The notes: a model not told the origin generated them from the sequence alone. DNA of 11,277 nucleotides from Bacteroides sp. CAG:770 (GCA_000435075.1 FR890609.1:1-11277), one strand, 5' to 3'; shown: positions 1 through 5,907, numbered from the stretch's first letter. Translations and numbers: made by a program.

Positions 1-26
1 CCAAGCCATCGCACCTCAAAGCAATA

Positions 27-67
27 AGTAAGCGTCTCCGATGCACATGTTGCCGGAAACGCTTACT
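27..67 (-). terminator. Strong hairpin, possible terminator of minus-strand remnant
   Basis: AGTAAGCGT (27-35) pairs perfectly with ACGCTTACT (59-67). After one C/A mismatch the stem continues as TCCG (37-40) with CGGA (54-57), and then GCA/TGC, closing a small loop. It lies 36 bp past the stop codon of the minus-strand surface-protein remnant (103-204), so a terminator for that former gene is the simplest reading. Neither side has a clean T-run, so a mobile-element end is an alternative. The right arm, extended by two bases, recurs at the hipA stop codon (2232-2242). Confidence 0.45.
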
Positions 68-102
68 ATACTGCCAACTGTTCAAATATCTGATTTTCAA
101 TG

Positions 103-258
103 TTATTCTGTAGGTGTCGTGAATGTGTCCGTGTAGAACTTGCCCTGAGGCTTGCCCATGGCATCCACGGCTACGGACCATACGATGTAAAAATCGGCCG
201 GATTTTACCCCGTTGGTTCATCTCCGGCAGGGGCCTTCGGCGCGGCGTGATCTAAAAG
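103..258 (-). pseudogene. Decayed C-terminal fragment of a surface/secreted protein
   Basis: On the minus strand, 204 down to 103 encodes 33 residues ending in a TAA stop. The segment contains NPADFYIVWSVAVDAMG and finishes KFYTDTFTTPTE. This reads like the last beta strands of a fibronectin-III-like or similar repeat in a Bacteroidales exported protein. The same frame continues upstream with a proline/alanine-rich stretch (APKAPAGDEPTG), but an in-frame TAA at 205-207 interrupts it and no start codon is nearby. I read it as the tail of a broken gene whose body is missing. The protein family cannot be named from so short a piece, and the proline-rich part may belong to an unrelated inserted repeat. 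What is seen is the open frame and the stop; the family resemblance is inference. Confidence 0.4.
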
Positions 259-260
259 AA

Positions 261-347
261 GGGGCCCGCGCTTAAGGCGTGGGAGGGATAGCACCGACAG
301 GTGCGTACCGGCCCGAAGTCCCTCGGTCGCAGACCACGAAAGGGCTT
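261..347. other. Run of three stable hairpins, structured non-coding segment
   Basis: Three stem-loops lie within 87 bp. CCCGCGC (265-271) pairs with GCGTGGG (277-283) with one G-U. GCACC (291-295) pairs with GGTGC (300-304) around a GACA loop. AAGTCC (316-321) pairs with GGGCTT (342-347) around an inner GGTC/GACC stem (325-335). The G+C content is much higher than that of the A+T-rich DNA that follows. I do not recognise an RNA family. It could be a structured RNA, a REP-like repeat, or the end of a lost mobile element; the strand is not determined. Confidence 0.35.
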
Positions 348-565
348 GTCTACTACAAAGTCAGAAAAAATCCAAAGGCCCCAAATCACCAACTCAGCGG
401 TCTGGTGCCTTAAATTATCCTTGTTTCTACAAAATCAAAGTGTCAAAGACAGGAAGGTGCAAAATTCTGTGATGTTTTTGCTCAAAATAGATTATGTATA
501 TGGCCAATTATGCCAAGATGTGCATTTTACTATATGTAATATATCATTAAATAAATAAAAAGTAT
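348..565. other. Non-coding A+T-rich intergenic stretch
   Basis: No convincing gene is visible here. A short open frame crosses the structured segment and this stretch from a GTG, but it lacks any protein-like pattern. The only order seen is the left arm of the 11-bp inverted repeat (454-464) and a small A+T-rich inverted repeat (GTAATA 536-541 with TATTAC 563-568). It probably serves as the upstream region of the hipBA operon. Confidence 0.4.
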
Positions 566-630
566 TACTTTTGTATATTATATGATAGGTTGATTATGAT
601 AAAGTCATCGACATGGTCGTTTTGCACCTT
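454..630. repeat. 11-bp perfect inverted repeat bracketing the hipBA promoter region
   Basis: AAGGTGCAAAA at 454-464 is repeated as TTTTGCACCTT at 620-630, with 155 bp between the arms. The interval holds the best promoter-like box before hipB, and the right arm ends 17 bp before the hipB start codon. The two readings are paired HipB operator half-sites that could loop together for autorepression, or recombination sites of an invertible promoter. Imperfect similarity (TGTGATG against TGTCGATG) continues inside the arms. Confidence 0.5.
566..573 (+). promoter_or_regulatory. Candidate -7 box of the hipBA promoter
   Basis: TACTTTTG matches the Bacteroidetes -7 consensus TAnnTTTG exactly. It would start transcription near 580 and leave a leader of about 68 nt before hipB. 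No TTTG -33 element is seen at the expected 19-21 bp upstream, so the promoter is weak or activator-independent evidence is lacking. The right arm of the inverted repeat (620-630) would fall inside the leader. Confidence 0.35.
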
Positions 631-647
631 AAAATAGAAAACAAAAT

Positions 648-968
648 ATGTCAAAGAATACAATGGGAACCAAGCTTCCCCGAAAATTGGAGCAGAAGAT
701 GCAAATTGTAGGTGAGCAGATTAAGTTAGCTCGCTTGCGTCGGAATCTGAGTGTAGCTCAGGTGGCAGAACGGGCAACTTGTTCATCGCTTACTGTGTCC
801 CGAATAGAAAAAGGGATTCCTACTGTTTCAATAGGGATTTATCTACGTGTTTTGTACGCATTGCAACTTGACAATGATATTTTATTGCTTGCCAAAGAAG
901 ATAAAATGGGAAAAGCTTTGCAAGATTTAAGTTTGAAAACAAGAGAACGTGCATCCAAGAAAGAATAA
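648..968 (+). CDS. hipB: HipB-like XRE-family antitoxin / transcriptional repressor
   Basis: This 106-residue protein carries one helix-turn-helix of the XRE/Cro-C1 family at about residues 24-74. The recognition region is SSLTVSRIEKG (46-56), preceded by the positioning helix SVAQVAERA (35-43). The C-terminal tail (about 85-106) is lysine-rich. By analogy with the E. coli module, HipB homodimers bind operator DNA upstream, repress the operon and neutralise the HipA kinase. The gene lies three bases upstream of hipA, so the two are almost certainly co-transcribed and translationally coupled. The ATG at 648 follows an A-rich leader typical of Bacteroidetes starts. Codon use is A+T-rich compared with prfA and the hut genes, which suggests acquisition by transfer. 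Family assignment is secure from the motif plus the neighbour; target DNA is inferred. Confidence 0.9.
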   Translation: MSKNTMGTKLPRKLEQKMQIVGEQIKLARLRRNLSVAQVAERATCSSLTVSRIEKGIPTVSIGIYLRVLYALQLDNDILLLAKEDKMGKALQDLSLKTRERASKKE

Positions 969-971
969 TCT

Positions 972-2234
972 ATGAAAAAGTTGTATGTATATGCCGATTT
1001 CGATTGGCTCAAAGAAGTGGAACTCATAGGCGAATTGGGCTATGAGTCTCTTCGTGGTGCGGACAGCTATAGTTTTACGTTCAATAATGAATGGTTGAGG
1101 CAGCACAGCGATCTGTTTTTGAGCGATGACCTGAATAATTACCCGGGACAACAATATACACAACCGGACAAGGATATATTCGGATGTTTTTCTGATGCTT
1201 TGCCGGATCGTTGGGGACGGACTTTGTTGTTGCGTCGTGAGCAAATTGCGGCAGCGGAAGAAAAGCGACCTGTAAGAAGATTGTCTTCTTTCGATTTCTT
1301 GACTGGTATCGATGATTTCTCCCGAATGGGCGGATTCCGTTTTAAGGAAGACCTCGATGGCGAATTTATCAATGTGAGTGAGTCATTGAAAATTCCACCT
1401 TTGACGGATATTCGGGAGTTGATTGCTGCCAGTGCTGAGATTGAGAAGAGCGAAGAAAACAATATGCTCCCCGATAGGAAATGGATTGCACAACTTGTGC
1501 AGCCGGGAACATCATTGGGCGGTGCGAGACCTAAAGCCAATGTCGTAGATGCGGATAAAACTCTTTACGTGGCTAAGTTTCCGTCGCGCAAGGATGACTA
1601 TGATGTCGGACTTTGGGAGCATTTCAGCCACTTGCTTGCTACAAAAGCAGGAGTAAACGTAGCGCAAACCAAAGTGCTGGCAACTGGAGAAAAATACCAT
1701 ACATTGCTGTCACGACGTTTCGATAGAGCAAGTGACGGAAAACGTATTCATTTTGCATCAGCAATGTCTTTATTAGGATTAAGTGATGGAGATAATGCTA
1801 CTTCTGGGCACGGGTATCTGGATATAGTTGACTTCATTATTCAGAACTGTACCGATGTGGATCGAAACCTGCAGGAACTATACCGTCGTGTGGCTTTCAA
1901 TATTTGTATCGGCAATACTGATGACCATTTCCGCAATCATGGTTTCCTGTTGACCGCAAAAGGTTGGACGTTGTCTCCTGCTTACGATATGAATCCTACT
2001 TTGAATGAATATCAAAGCCTGCTCATTTCATCAACTTCCAACAAAGCGGATTTAAGCGTCTTGCTTGATGCCTGCGAGGATTATATGCTCAACCGAAAAA
2101 CTGCTGAAAAGATTGTTTCAGAGGTTGTTGAAGCCGTGAAAGAATGGCGCGAAATTGCTATTCGTCAAGGCGTATCCAAAAGTGAAATCGATATGTTCTC
2201 AGGAGTGCTGGATATACGATATGATAGTATTTAG
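972..2234 (+). CDS. hipA: HipA serine/threonine kinase toxin
   Basis: This 420-residue full-length HipA is close to the 440 residues of E. coli HipA. The N-terminal HipA_1-type subdomain (about 1-110) contains FSDALPDRWGR (73-83). The kinase part has the glycine-rich ATP loop SLGGARPK (181-188), the likely ATP-contacting lysine in YVAKFPS (K202), the catalytic loop GNTDDHFRNHGF (314-325; D317 aligns with E. coli D309) and the metal-binding aspartate in SPAYDM (D339). S181 aligns with the autophosphorylated Ser150 of E. coli HipA. All key residues are present, so the kinase is probably active. In E. coli HipA phosphorylates glutamyl-tRNA synthetase and induces growth arrest; the target here is unknown. 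It is the second gene of the hipBA operon. The ATG at 972 is fixed by its three-base spacing to hipB. No hipS-like third gene is present, which argues against a HipBST layout. Confidence 0.93.
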   Translation: MKKLYVYADFDWLKEVELIGELGYESLRGADSYSFTFNNEWLRQHSDLFLSDDLNNYPGQQYTQPDKDIFGCFSDALPDRWGRTLLLRREQIAAAEEKRPVRRLSSFDFLTGIDDFSRMGGFRFKEDLDGEFINVSESLKIPPLTDIRELIAASAEIEKSEENNMLPDRKWIAQLVQPGTSLGGARPKANVVDADKTLYVAKFPSRKDDYDVGLWEHFSHLLATKAGVNVAQTKVLATGEKYHTLLSRRFDRASDGKRIHFASAMSLLGLSDGDNATSGHGYLDIVDFIIQNCTDVDRNLQELYRRVAFNICIGNTDDHFRNHGFLLTAKGWTLSPAYDMNPTLNEYQSLLISSTSNKADLSVLLDACEDYMLNRKTAEKIVSEVVEAVKEWREIAIRQGVSKSEIDMFSGVLDIRYDSI

Positions 2235-2242
2235 TAAGCGTT
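2232..2242 (+). repeat. 11-bp copy of the 58-68 sequence in inverted orientation
   Basis: TAGTAAGCGTT, which includes the hipA stop codon, is the exact reverse complement of 58-68 (right arm of the 27-67 hairpin). The left hairpin arm (27-35) matches it in direct orientation over nine bases. The copies bracket the whole hipBA segment and could mark the ends of an inserted element. Chance is not excluded for a match this short. Confidence 0.25.
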
Positions 2243-2252
2243 AAAAAATAAG

Positions 2253-2531
2253 TTGGTAAAGATTTGTGGAGGATTTTCGAGGATAGATTTCTTTTCGAAG
2301 AAGGAGTGTGCTGGACGCACACGACTGATGAGGCAGGAATATAAACCGAAAAGACTCGCAAAGATTCCCAAGTTATTTTTTAAGGATTACTTAGTAACTC
2401 AATTTGCGTTTGATAAGAAATATGCTACTAAAGACTGGACTTGTCCCGATGAAGATTATCGTAATTCAAAAAAAATTAAACACAAGATTGAAGGTAAAAT
2501 GTTTTCTTATGGACAAATGTCTGAAATCTGA
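2253..2531 (+). CDS. Doubtful small lysine-rich protein, possibly only residual DNA
   Basis: This is an open frame of 92 codons downstream of hipA on the same strand. The later part, from the internal methionine at about codon 26, is lysine-rich and hydrophilic (MRQEYKPKRLAKIPK, then CPDEDYRNSKKIKHKIEGK). There is no recognisable domain, signal peptide or membrane segment, and I do not recognise the family. It has the same A+T-rich composition as hipBA, so it may be a passenger of that segment or a fragment of a larger dead gene. The first codons run through the 2306-2322 hairpin, which argues against the upstream start. Evidence for a real gene is weak. Confidence 0.18.
   Translation: MVKICGGFSRIDFFSKKECAGRTRLMRQEYKPKRLAKIPKLFFKDYLVTQFAFDKKYATKDWTCPDEDYRNSKKIKHKIEGKMFSYGQMSEI
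2306..2322. other. Perfect 6-bp hairpin
   Basis: GTGTGC (2306-2311) pairs with GCACAC (2317-2322) around a TGGAC loop, about 70 bp after the hipA stop codon. It has no T-run. It could be a weak terminator for hipBA or a REP-like repeat unit. A short search for further copies inside this window found none. Confidence 0.3.
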
Positions 2532-2777
2532 CTTCACTTTCCAAATGGCATCTTCTTTACCTTCCACAACTTTGCGAAAAAACATGGAGCGCAGCGGAGT
2601 GGGCTCCGCCGTACTGCACCACCTGACGATAACCGATGCTGTGACCGGCAAATGCTTCCCTGACATGTCATAGATTTCCGTCATTTGCCACGCCTGTATG
2701 ACATTGACAATCCCCAGATCCATTTGACGTGGCAGAGGAGATACTTCATTTTCTCTTGCGCCCGGATTGACGCTCAC
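2466..2777 (-). pseudogene. Degenerate C-terminal tail of a secreted Bacteroidales protein
   Basis: The minus-strand frame of 103 codons contains TEIYDMSGKHLP (residues 33-44) followed by VIVRW (50-53) and FRKVVEGK (67-74). This resembles the conserved end of many Bacteroidales exported proteins: a 'xIYDlsGrrl' strand, a 'GIyIVr' strand, then 'rKVVvK' and a stop. Here about a dozen unrelated residues lie between the second and third blocks, coinciding with a hairpin at 2594-2609. The frame also runs some 30 codons past where the tail should stop, and no upstream body is present. I read it as the decayed end of a gene for a surface or secreted protein. The motif match is seen; the family and its sorting role are inference. 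Confidence 0.35.
2594..2609. other. Perfect 6-bp hairpin with tetraloop inside the remnant
   Basis: GCGGAG (2594-2599) pairs with CTCCGC (2604-2609) around TGGG. It sits exactly between the conserved blocks of the minus-strand C-terminal remnant, as if a small palindromic unit had inserted there. It has no T-run and is not an obvious terminator. Confidence 0.3.
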
Positions 2778-2787
2778 TTAATTCCGG

Positions 2788-2819
2788 TTTTATTTTTCGC
2801 TAAAATATTGTTAAATTTG
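2788..2819 (+). promoter_or_regulatory. Bacteroidetes-type promoter for the GNAT-like gene
   Basis: TAAATTTG at 2812-2819 is a perfect -7 box (TAnnTTTG). Twenty bases upstream, TTTT (2788-2791) is one base off the TTTG -33 element, at the expected spacing. Transcription would begin near 2825 and leave a leader of about 18 nt before the ATG at 2843. This is the clearest promoter in the window, and it probably also serves prfA and perhaps the genes beyond it. Confidence 0.65.
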
Positions 2820-2842
2820 CAGACTGTACTAAAACCAGATGT

Positions 2843-3961
2843 ATGTCGAAATATAATATTGTTGAAGTCAGCGGGAAGAAAGACTTGAAAAAATTCATCA
2901 AGTTCCCGGATGAGTTATATAAGGACTGTAAGCAGTATGTGCCTGCCCTTCATTCGGATCAGGTGTTCAGCCTGACGAAAGACCCGGCATTGGATTATTG
3001 TAAGCATAAGTTGTGGATGGTCATGGACGGAAGTAAAGTCGTGGGACGTATCTGCGCCATGATAAATCCGCGTTACAACGAACTCTACAACAAGAAGAGG
3101 GCTCGTTTCGGCTGGTTTGACACGATCAATGACATTGACGTAGCCCGTCTTCTCATCGGCACGGCAGAGGCCTGGGCGAAAGAGAACGGCATGACTGAAG
3201 TTCATGGACCGTTGTATTACAATACATTGGGAAAGCAGGGTATGCTGGTGGAAGGATTTGAGAATGTGCCTCCGTTCAACTGCCTCTATAACTTCCCTTA
3301 TTACAATGACTTCGTGACGGCACTCGGCTATGAGAAGGAGTGCGACTGGCTTCAGTACAAGATGGATGCATGTCAGGGTGTGCAGGACAAGATGGTAAGG
3401 ATTGCCGGCATGCTGAAGGAAAGATATAACCTCCATGAGGGTCTTCTGAGCAAGCTCAAGAAAGACAAGGAGATGGTGAAGTATTTCTTCAAGGTTTACA
3501 ATGAAAGTTTCGCGGCAGCGGTCTATAACTTCATTCCGTTTACTGAGAAGGAAATCGAGCACGAGGCGAAAGTTTCGATGCCGTTCATCTCAGACAAGGT
3601 CAGCAGCATTGTCCTCGACGAGAACAATGAACTGGTAGCGTTCGGAATAGCATTCCCGAGCATTTCGGGGGCCCTGCAGAAAGCCAAGGGACACCTCTTC
3701 CCGTTCGGATGGTTCCATCTGCTGAAGGCGATGCACAATTACGAGGCAGTGGACCTGATGCTGAATGGTGCCGTGCCGAAGTGGCAGAATAAGGGAGTGA
3801 GCGCGATTTTCCACTGCTCGATGTCTGACAAGTATCAGGCGGCGAAGACAAAATACGCGATTTCCAACCCGCAGATCGAGACGAACAGCGCGGTCAATGT
3901 CTGGGGAAAATACGAACATGAGTTGTACATGCGCAGACGCTGCTACGTGAAGTCGCTCTAA
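2843..3961 (+). CDS. Conserved GNAT-like (N-acetyltransferase fold) protein of unknown substrate
   Basis: This 372-residue soluble protein has no signal peptide or membrane segment. The N-terminal half looks GNAT-like. It has the core strand KVVGRICAMIN (about 65-75) and then GPLYYNTLGKQGMLVEGF (about 122-139), a signature of a widespread family of about 375-residue proteins in which this loop is followed by a tyrosine-rich stretch (NFPYYNDFVTALGYEKE). The C-terminal half ends in the conserved pattern of an asparagine/glutamate-rich loop, then KYEHELYMRRRCYVKSL, as in relatives often called N-acetyltransferase or YghO-like. The acyl acceptor is unknown. The start follows a strong promoter with a short leader. 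Upstream is the accessory hipBA segment, so this gene marks the return to core chromosome. prfA follows after 82 bp on the same strand. Confidence 0.75.
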   Translation: MSKYNIVEVSGKKDLKKFIKFPDELYKDCKQYVPALHSDQVFSLTKDPALDYCKHKLWMVMDGSKVVGRICAMINPRYNELYNKKRARFGWFDTINDIDVARLLIGTAEAWAKENGMTEVHGPLYYNTLGKQGMLVEGFENVPPFNCLYNFPYYNDFVTALGYEKECDWLQYKMDACQGVQDKMVRIAGMLKERYNLHEGLLSKLKKDKEMVKYFFKVYNESFAAAVYNFIPFTEKEIEHEAKVSMPFISDKVSSIVLDENNELVAFGIAFPSISGALQKAKGHLFPFGWFHLLKAMHNYEAVDLMLNGAVPKWQNKGVSAIFHCSMSDKYQAAKTKYAISNPQIETNSAVNVWGKYEHELYMRRRCYVKSL

Positions 3962-3973
3962 GTCAATGCGTTT

Positions 3974-4014
3974 GTCCGGGGTTATGTCAATGCTGACGTG
4001 ACGGATTACCGGAC
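3974..4014 (+). other. Hairpin between the GNAT-like gene and prfA
   Basis: GTCCGG (3974-3979) pairs with CCGGAC (4009-4014), with an inner GTCA/TGAC stem-loop between them. It could be a terminator of the upstream gene or a leader structure of prfA. No T-run follows, and no good -7 box is seen in the 82-bp gap, so read-through into prfA is likely. Confidence 0.3.
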
Positions 4015-4043
4015 GGTTTAAGAAGAAAAACAGAATAATATAT

Positions 4044-5144
4044 ATGGCAGAAAAGAATTCATTGCTCGAAAAGGTTCTGAGCCTTCAGGACAAATTCACA
4101 TCGCTGCAGAACCAGCTCTCTGATCCGGCAGTCATGTCGGACATGAAGAAATATGTTCAGCTGAACAAGGATTACAAGGAACTGGAACCTATCATCAAGG
4201 CCGGACTTGAATATAAGAAAATGGTGGATGAACTTGCTTCAGCCAAGGACATCATGGCCAATGAAAAAGATGAGGACCTGAAGGAGATGGCTCGCGAGGA
4301 AATTTCCGAGATTGAGCCTAAACTTCCGGATATGGAGCAGAATATCAAGCTTCTTCTCATTCCTTCTGACCCGGATGACAGCAAGAATGCTATGGTCGAA
4401 ATCCGTGGCGGTACAGGTGGCGACGAGGCTGCTATTTTCGCCGGTGACCTTTTCAGAATGTATTCAAAGTTTGCTGAGCGCAAGGGTTGGAAACTCGAGA
4501 TTACTGACCAGGCACCGGGAACTTCCGGTGGGTTCAAGCAGGTTGTCTTCAAGCTTTCTTGCGCTGATGGTGTTTACGGGACAATGAAGTACGAGTCAGG
4601 TGTGCACCGTGTTCAGCGTGTGCCTCAGACTGAGACTCAGGGCCGTATCCAGACTTCTGCCGCGTCTGTGGCAGTCTTCCCTGAAGCTGACGAATTTGAC
4701 ATTGACCTGGATATGAACGATATCCGCAAGGATACTTTCTGTTCTTCCGGTCCTGGCGGTCAGGGTGTGAACACGACTTATTCTGCGGTTCGTCTTACCC
4801 ATATTCCGTCAGGTATCGTGGTTCAGTGTCAGGAGGAGCGTTCCCAGCTGAAGAACTTCGACAGGGCTTTGGAGGAACTCCGTACTCGTCTCTACAATAT
4901 GGAGCATCAGAAGTATCTCGACGGTATCGCTGCAAAGCGTAAGACCATGGTATCTACCGGTGACCGCTCTGCCAAGATTCGTACATACAACTATCCTCAG
5001 TCTCGTGTGACAGACCATCGTATAAACTGGTCAATGTATAATCTTCCTGCTTTCATGGATGGTGACATCCAGGAGTGTATCGATCAGCTGCAGATTGCCG
5101 AGAACGCAGAGCGTCTCAAGGCAGCCGGCGAGGACGAAGAATAA
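4044..5144 (+). CDS. prfA: Peptide chain release factor 1
   Basis: This 366-residue class I release factor reads UAA and UAG stop codons on the ribosome and triggers peptidyl-tRNA hydrolysis. The N-terminal coiled helical domain (about 1-105) is followed by GGTGGDEAA (122-130). The codon-recognition tripeptide in VPQTETQGRIQTSA (193-206) is PQT, in place of the PAT of E. coli RF1. There is no SPF motif, which excludes RF2. The catalytic loop SSGPGGQGVN (234-243) has GGQ at 238-240; its glutamine is normally methylated by PrmC. Length and layout are those of a complete RF1, and there is no RF2-type programmed frameshift. The ATG at 4044 follows an A-rich leader (AAGAAGAAAAACAG). The gene lies downstream of the GNAT-like gene and 85 bp before the transporter, on the same strand. 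Confidence 0.97.
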   Translation: MAEKNSLLEKVLSLQDKFTSLQNQLSDPAVMSDMKKYVQLNKDYKELEPIIKAGLEYKKMVDELASAKDIMANEKDEDLKEMAREEISEIEPKLPDMEQNIKLLLIPSDPDDSKNAMVEIRGGTGGDEAAIFAGDLFRMYSKFAERKGWKLEITDQAPGTSGGFKQVVFKLSCADGVYGTMKYESGVHRVQRVPQTETQGRIQTSAASVAVFPEADEFDIDLDMNDIRKDTFCSSGPGGQGVNTTYSAVRLTHIPSGIVVQCQEERSQLKNFDRALEELRTRLYNMEHQKYLDGIAAKRKTMVSTGDRSAKIRTYNYPQSRVTDHRINWSMYNLPAFMDGDIQECIDQLQIAENAERLKAAGEDEE

Positions 5145-5162
5145 ATTTCAGACAATATCATA

Positions 5163-5194
5163 GGCGCAGCCGATTTAAAAAGGTCGGCTTCGCC
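5163..5194 (+). terminator. Ten-base-pair hairpin after prfA, abutting the riboswitch
   Basis: GGCG-C-AGCCGA (5163-5173) pairs with TCGGCT-T-CGCC (5184-5194), with a single C/T mismatch, around a loop containing TTTAAAAAGG. It starts 18 bp after the prfA stop codon and ends at the very base before P1 of the preQ1 aptamer, so the helices could stack. It has no T-run. It may be a partial terminator of prfA, a 3'-end stabiliser, or part of the riboswitch expression platform. Confidence 0.45.
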
Positions 5195-5229
5195 GAGTGT
5201 AATCTAGGAAACCACTTAAAAAACAAGAC
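5195..5229 (+). promoter_or_regulatory. preQ1 class I riboswitch on the queuosine-precursor transporter
   Basis: P1 is GAGTG (5195-5199) with CACTT (5213-5217), five pairs including one G-U. The 13-nt loop starts with U5200 and ends with C5212, the positions of the ligand-contacting U6 and C17 in the B. subtilis aptamer. An A-rich tail (5218-5229) follows. The pseudoknot P2 is loop CTAG (5204-5207) with tail CAAG (5224-5227): C-G, U-A, an A-A mismatch, G-C. The tail ACAAG is like that of the Thermoanaerobacter tengcongensis aptamer. The aptamer ends directly at the ATG at 5230, so ligand binding should hide the start site and block translation. A caveat is that A-rich leaders are normal in Bacteroidetes. 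Confidence 0.75.
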
Positions 5230-5907
5230 ATGAATAAAAAAGTATCAGTAGTTTTCATGCTGATGGCAGTACTGTTTATAGTATGCCTGATAGCATCCAA
5301 CCTTTTTGCAACAAAGGTCTTCGCAATGGGCAGCATCACGCTCCCCGGTGCAGTAATCATTTTTCCTATTTCTTACATCCTGAACGACTGCTTTGCAGAA
5401 GTATGGGGATACCGCAAAGCCAGACTCGTAATCTGGACAGCCTTTGCGATGAACTTCTTTGTAGCCATCATGGGCCAGATTGTCTCATGGCTTCCGGCTG
5501 CATCCTTCTGGGACGGCGGTGAACACTTCGACTACGTGTTCAGCATGGCACCACGTGTGGCCTTCGCATCCCTCCTTGCATTCCTCGCAGGCTCTACCAT
5601 GAACGCCTTCGTCATGAGCCGCATGAAAATCGCCACAAAAGGCAAAGGCTTCTCTGGCCGCGCCATCCTTTCTTCCGTAGCAGGAGAAACCCTTGATTCA
5701 TTGATCTTTATGCCAATCGTCTTCTGGGGCGCGGACATCAGGTCATTGGCGACAATGCTCATTGCTCAGGTCACTTTCAAGGTATGCTACGAGATTCTCA
5801 TCCTTCCTGTGACGATACAGGTAGTGAAAGCCCTCAAACGCTACGAAGGCATCGACACATTCGACGAGAATATCTCGTACAATCCGTTCCGCGTTTACGA
5901 TATCTAA
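5230..5907 (+). CDS. yhhQ: Queuosine precursor transporter, YhhQ/DUF165 (VUT) family
   Basis: This 225-residue inner-membrane protein is close to the 221 residues of E. coli YhhQ, which imports the 7-deazaguanines preQ0 and preQ1 for tRNA queuosine. About six membrane segments are visible, near residues 5-23, 33-52, 64-88, 107-129, 144-166 and 172-198. Family signatures are ASNLFATKVF (22-31), LPGAVIIFPISYILND (38-53), FAEVWGY (55-61), GETLDSLIF (152-160) and FKVCYEILILP (183-193). The preQ1 riboswitch that abuts its start and the downstream queF agree on the substrate; which of preQ0 or preQ1 is imported is not shown by the sequence. With QueF alongside, preQ0 import followed by reduction is the economical reading. 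No separate promoter is obvious, so transcription may come from prfA. Confidence 0.9.
   Translation: MNKKVSVVFMLMAVLFIVCLIASNLFATKVFAMGSITLPGAVIIFPISYILNDCFAEVWGYRKARLVIWTAFAMNFFVAIMGQIVSWLPAASFWDGGEHFDYVFSMAPRVAFASLLAFLAGSTMNAFVMSRMKIATKGKGFSGRAILSSVAGETLDSLIFMPIVFWGADIRSLATMLIAQVTFKVCYEILILPVTIQVVKALKRYEGIDTFDENISYNPFRVYDI

Noticed and set aside
301..558. Plus-strand open frame of 85 codons starting with GTG
   Set aside because: It runs through the hairpin cluster and then A+T-rich non-coding DNA, has no domain or protein-like residue pattern, and overlaps the left arm of the inverted repeat.
1..2842. Insertion sequence or integrase gene carrying hipBA
   Set aside because: No transposase, integrase or relaxase motif is seen in any frame; only short repeats and remnants hint at past mobility.
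2915..3562. Minus-strand open frame of 215 codons opposite the GNAT-like gene
   Set aside because: It is a shadow of the plus-strand gene, which has family signatures and a proper promoter; the antisense product is low in any domain signal.
4044..5144. Release factor 2 (prfB)
   Set aside because: There is no SPF tripeptide and no programmed frameshift near the start; the PxT loop identifies RF1.
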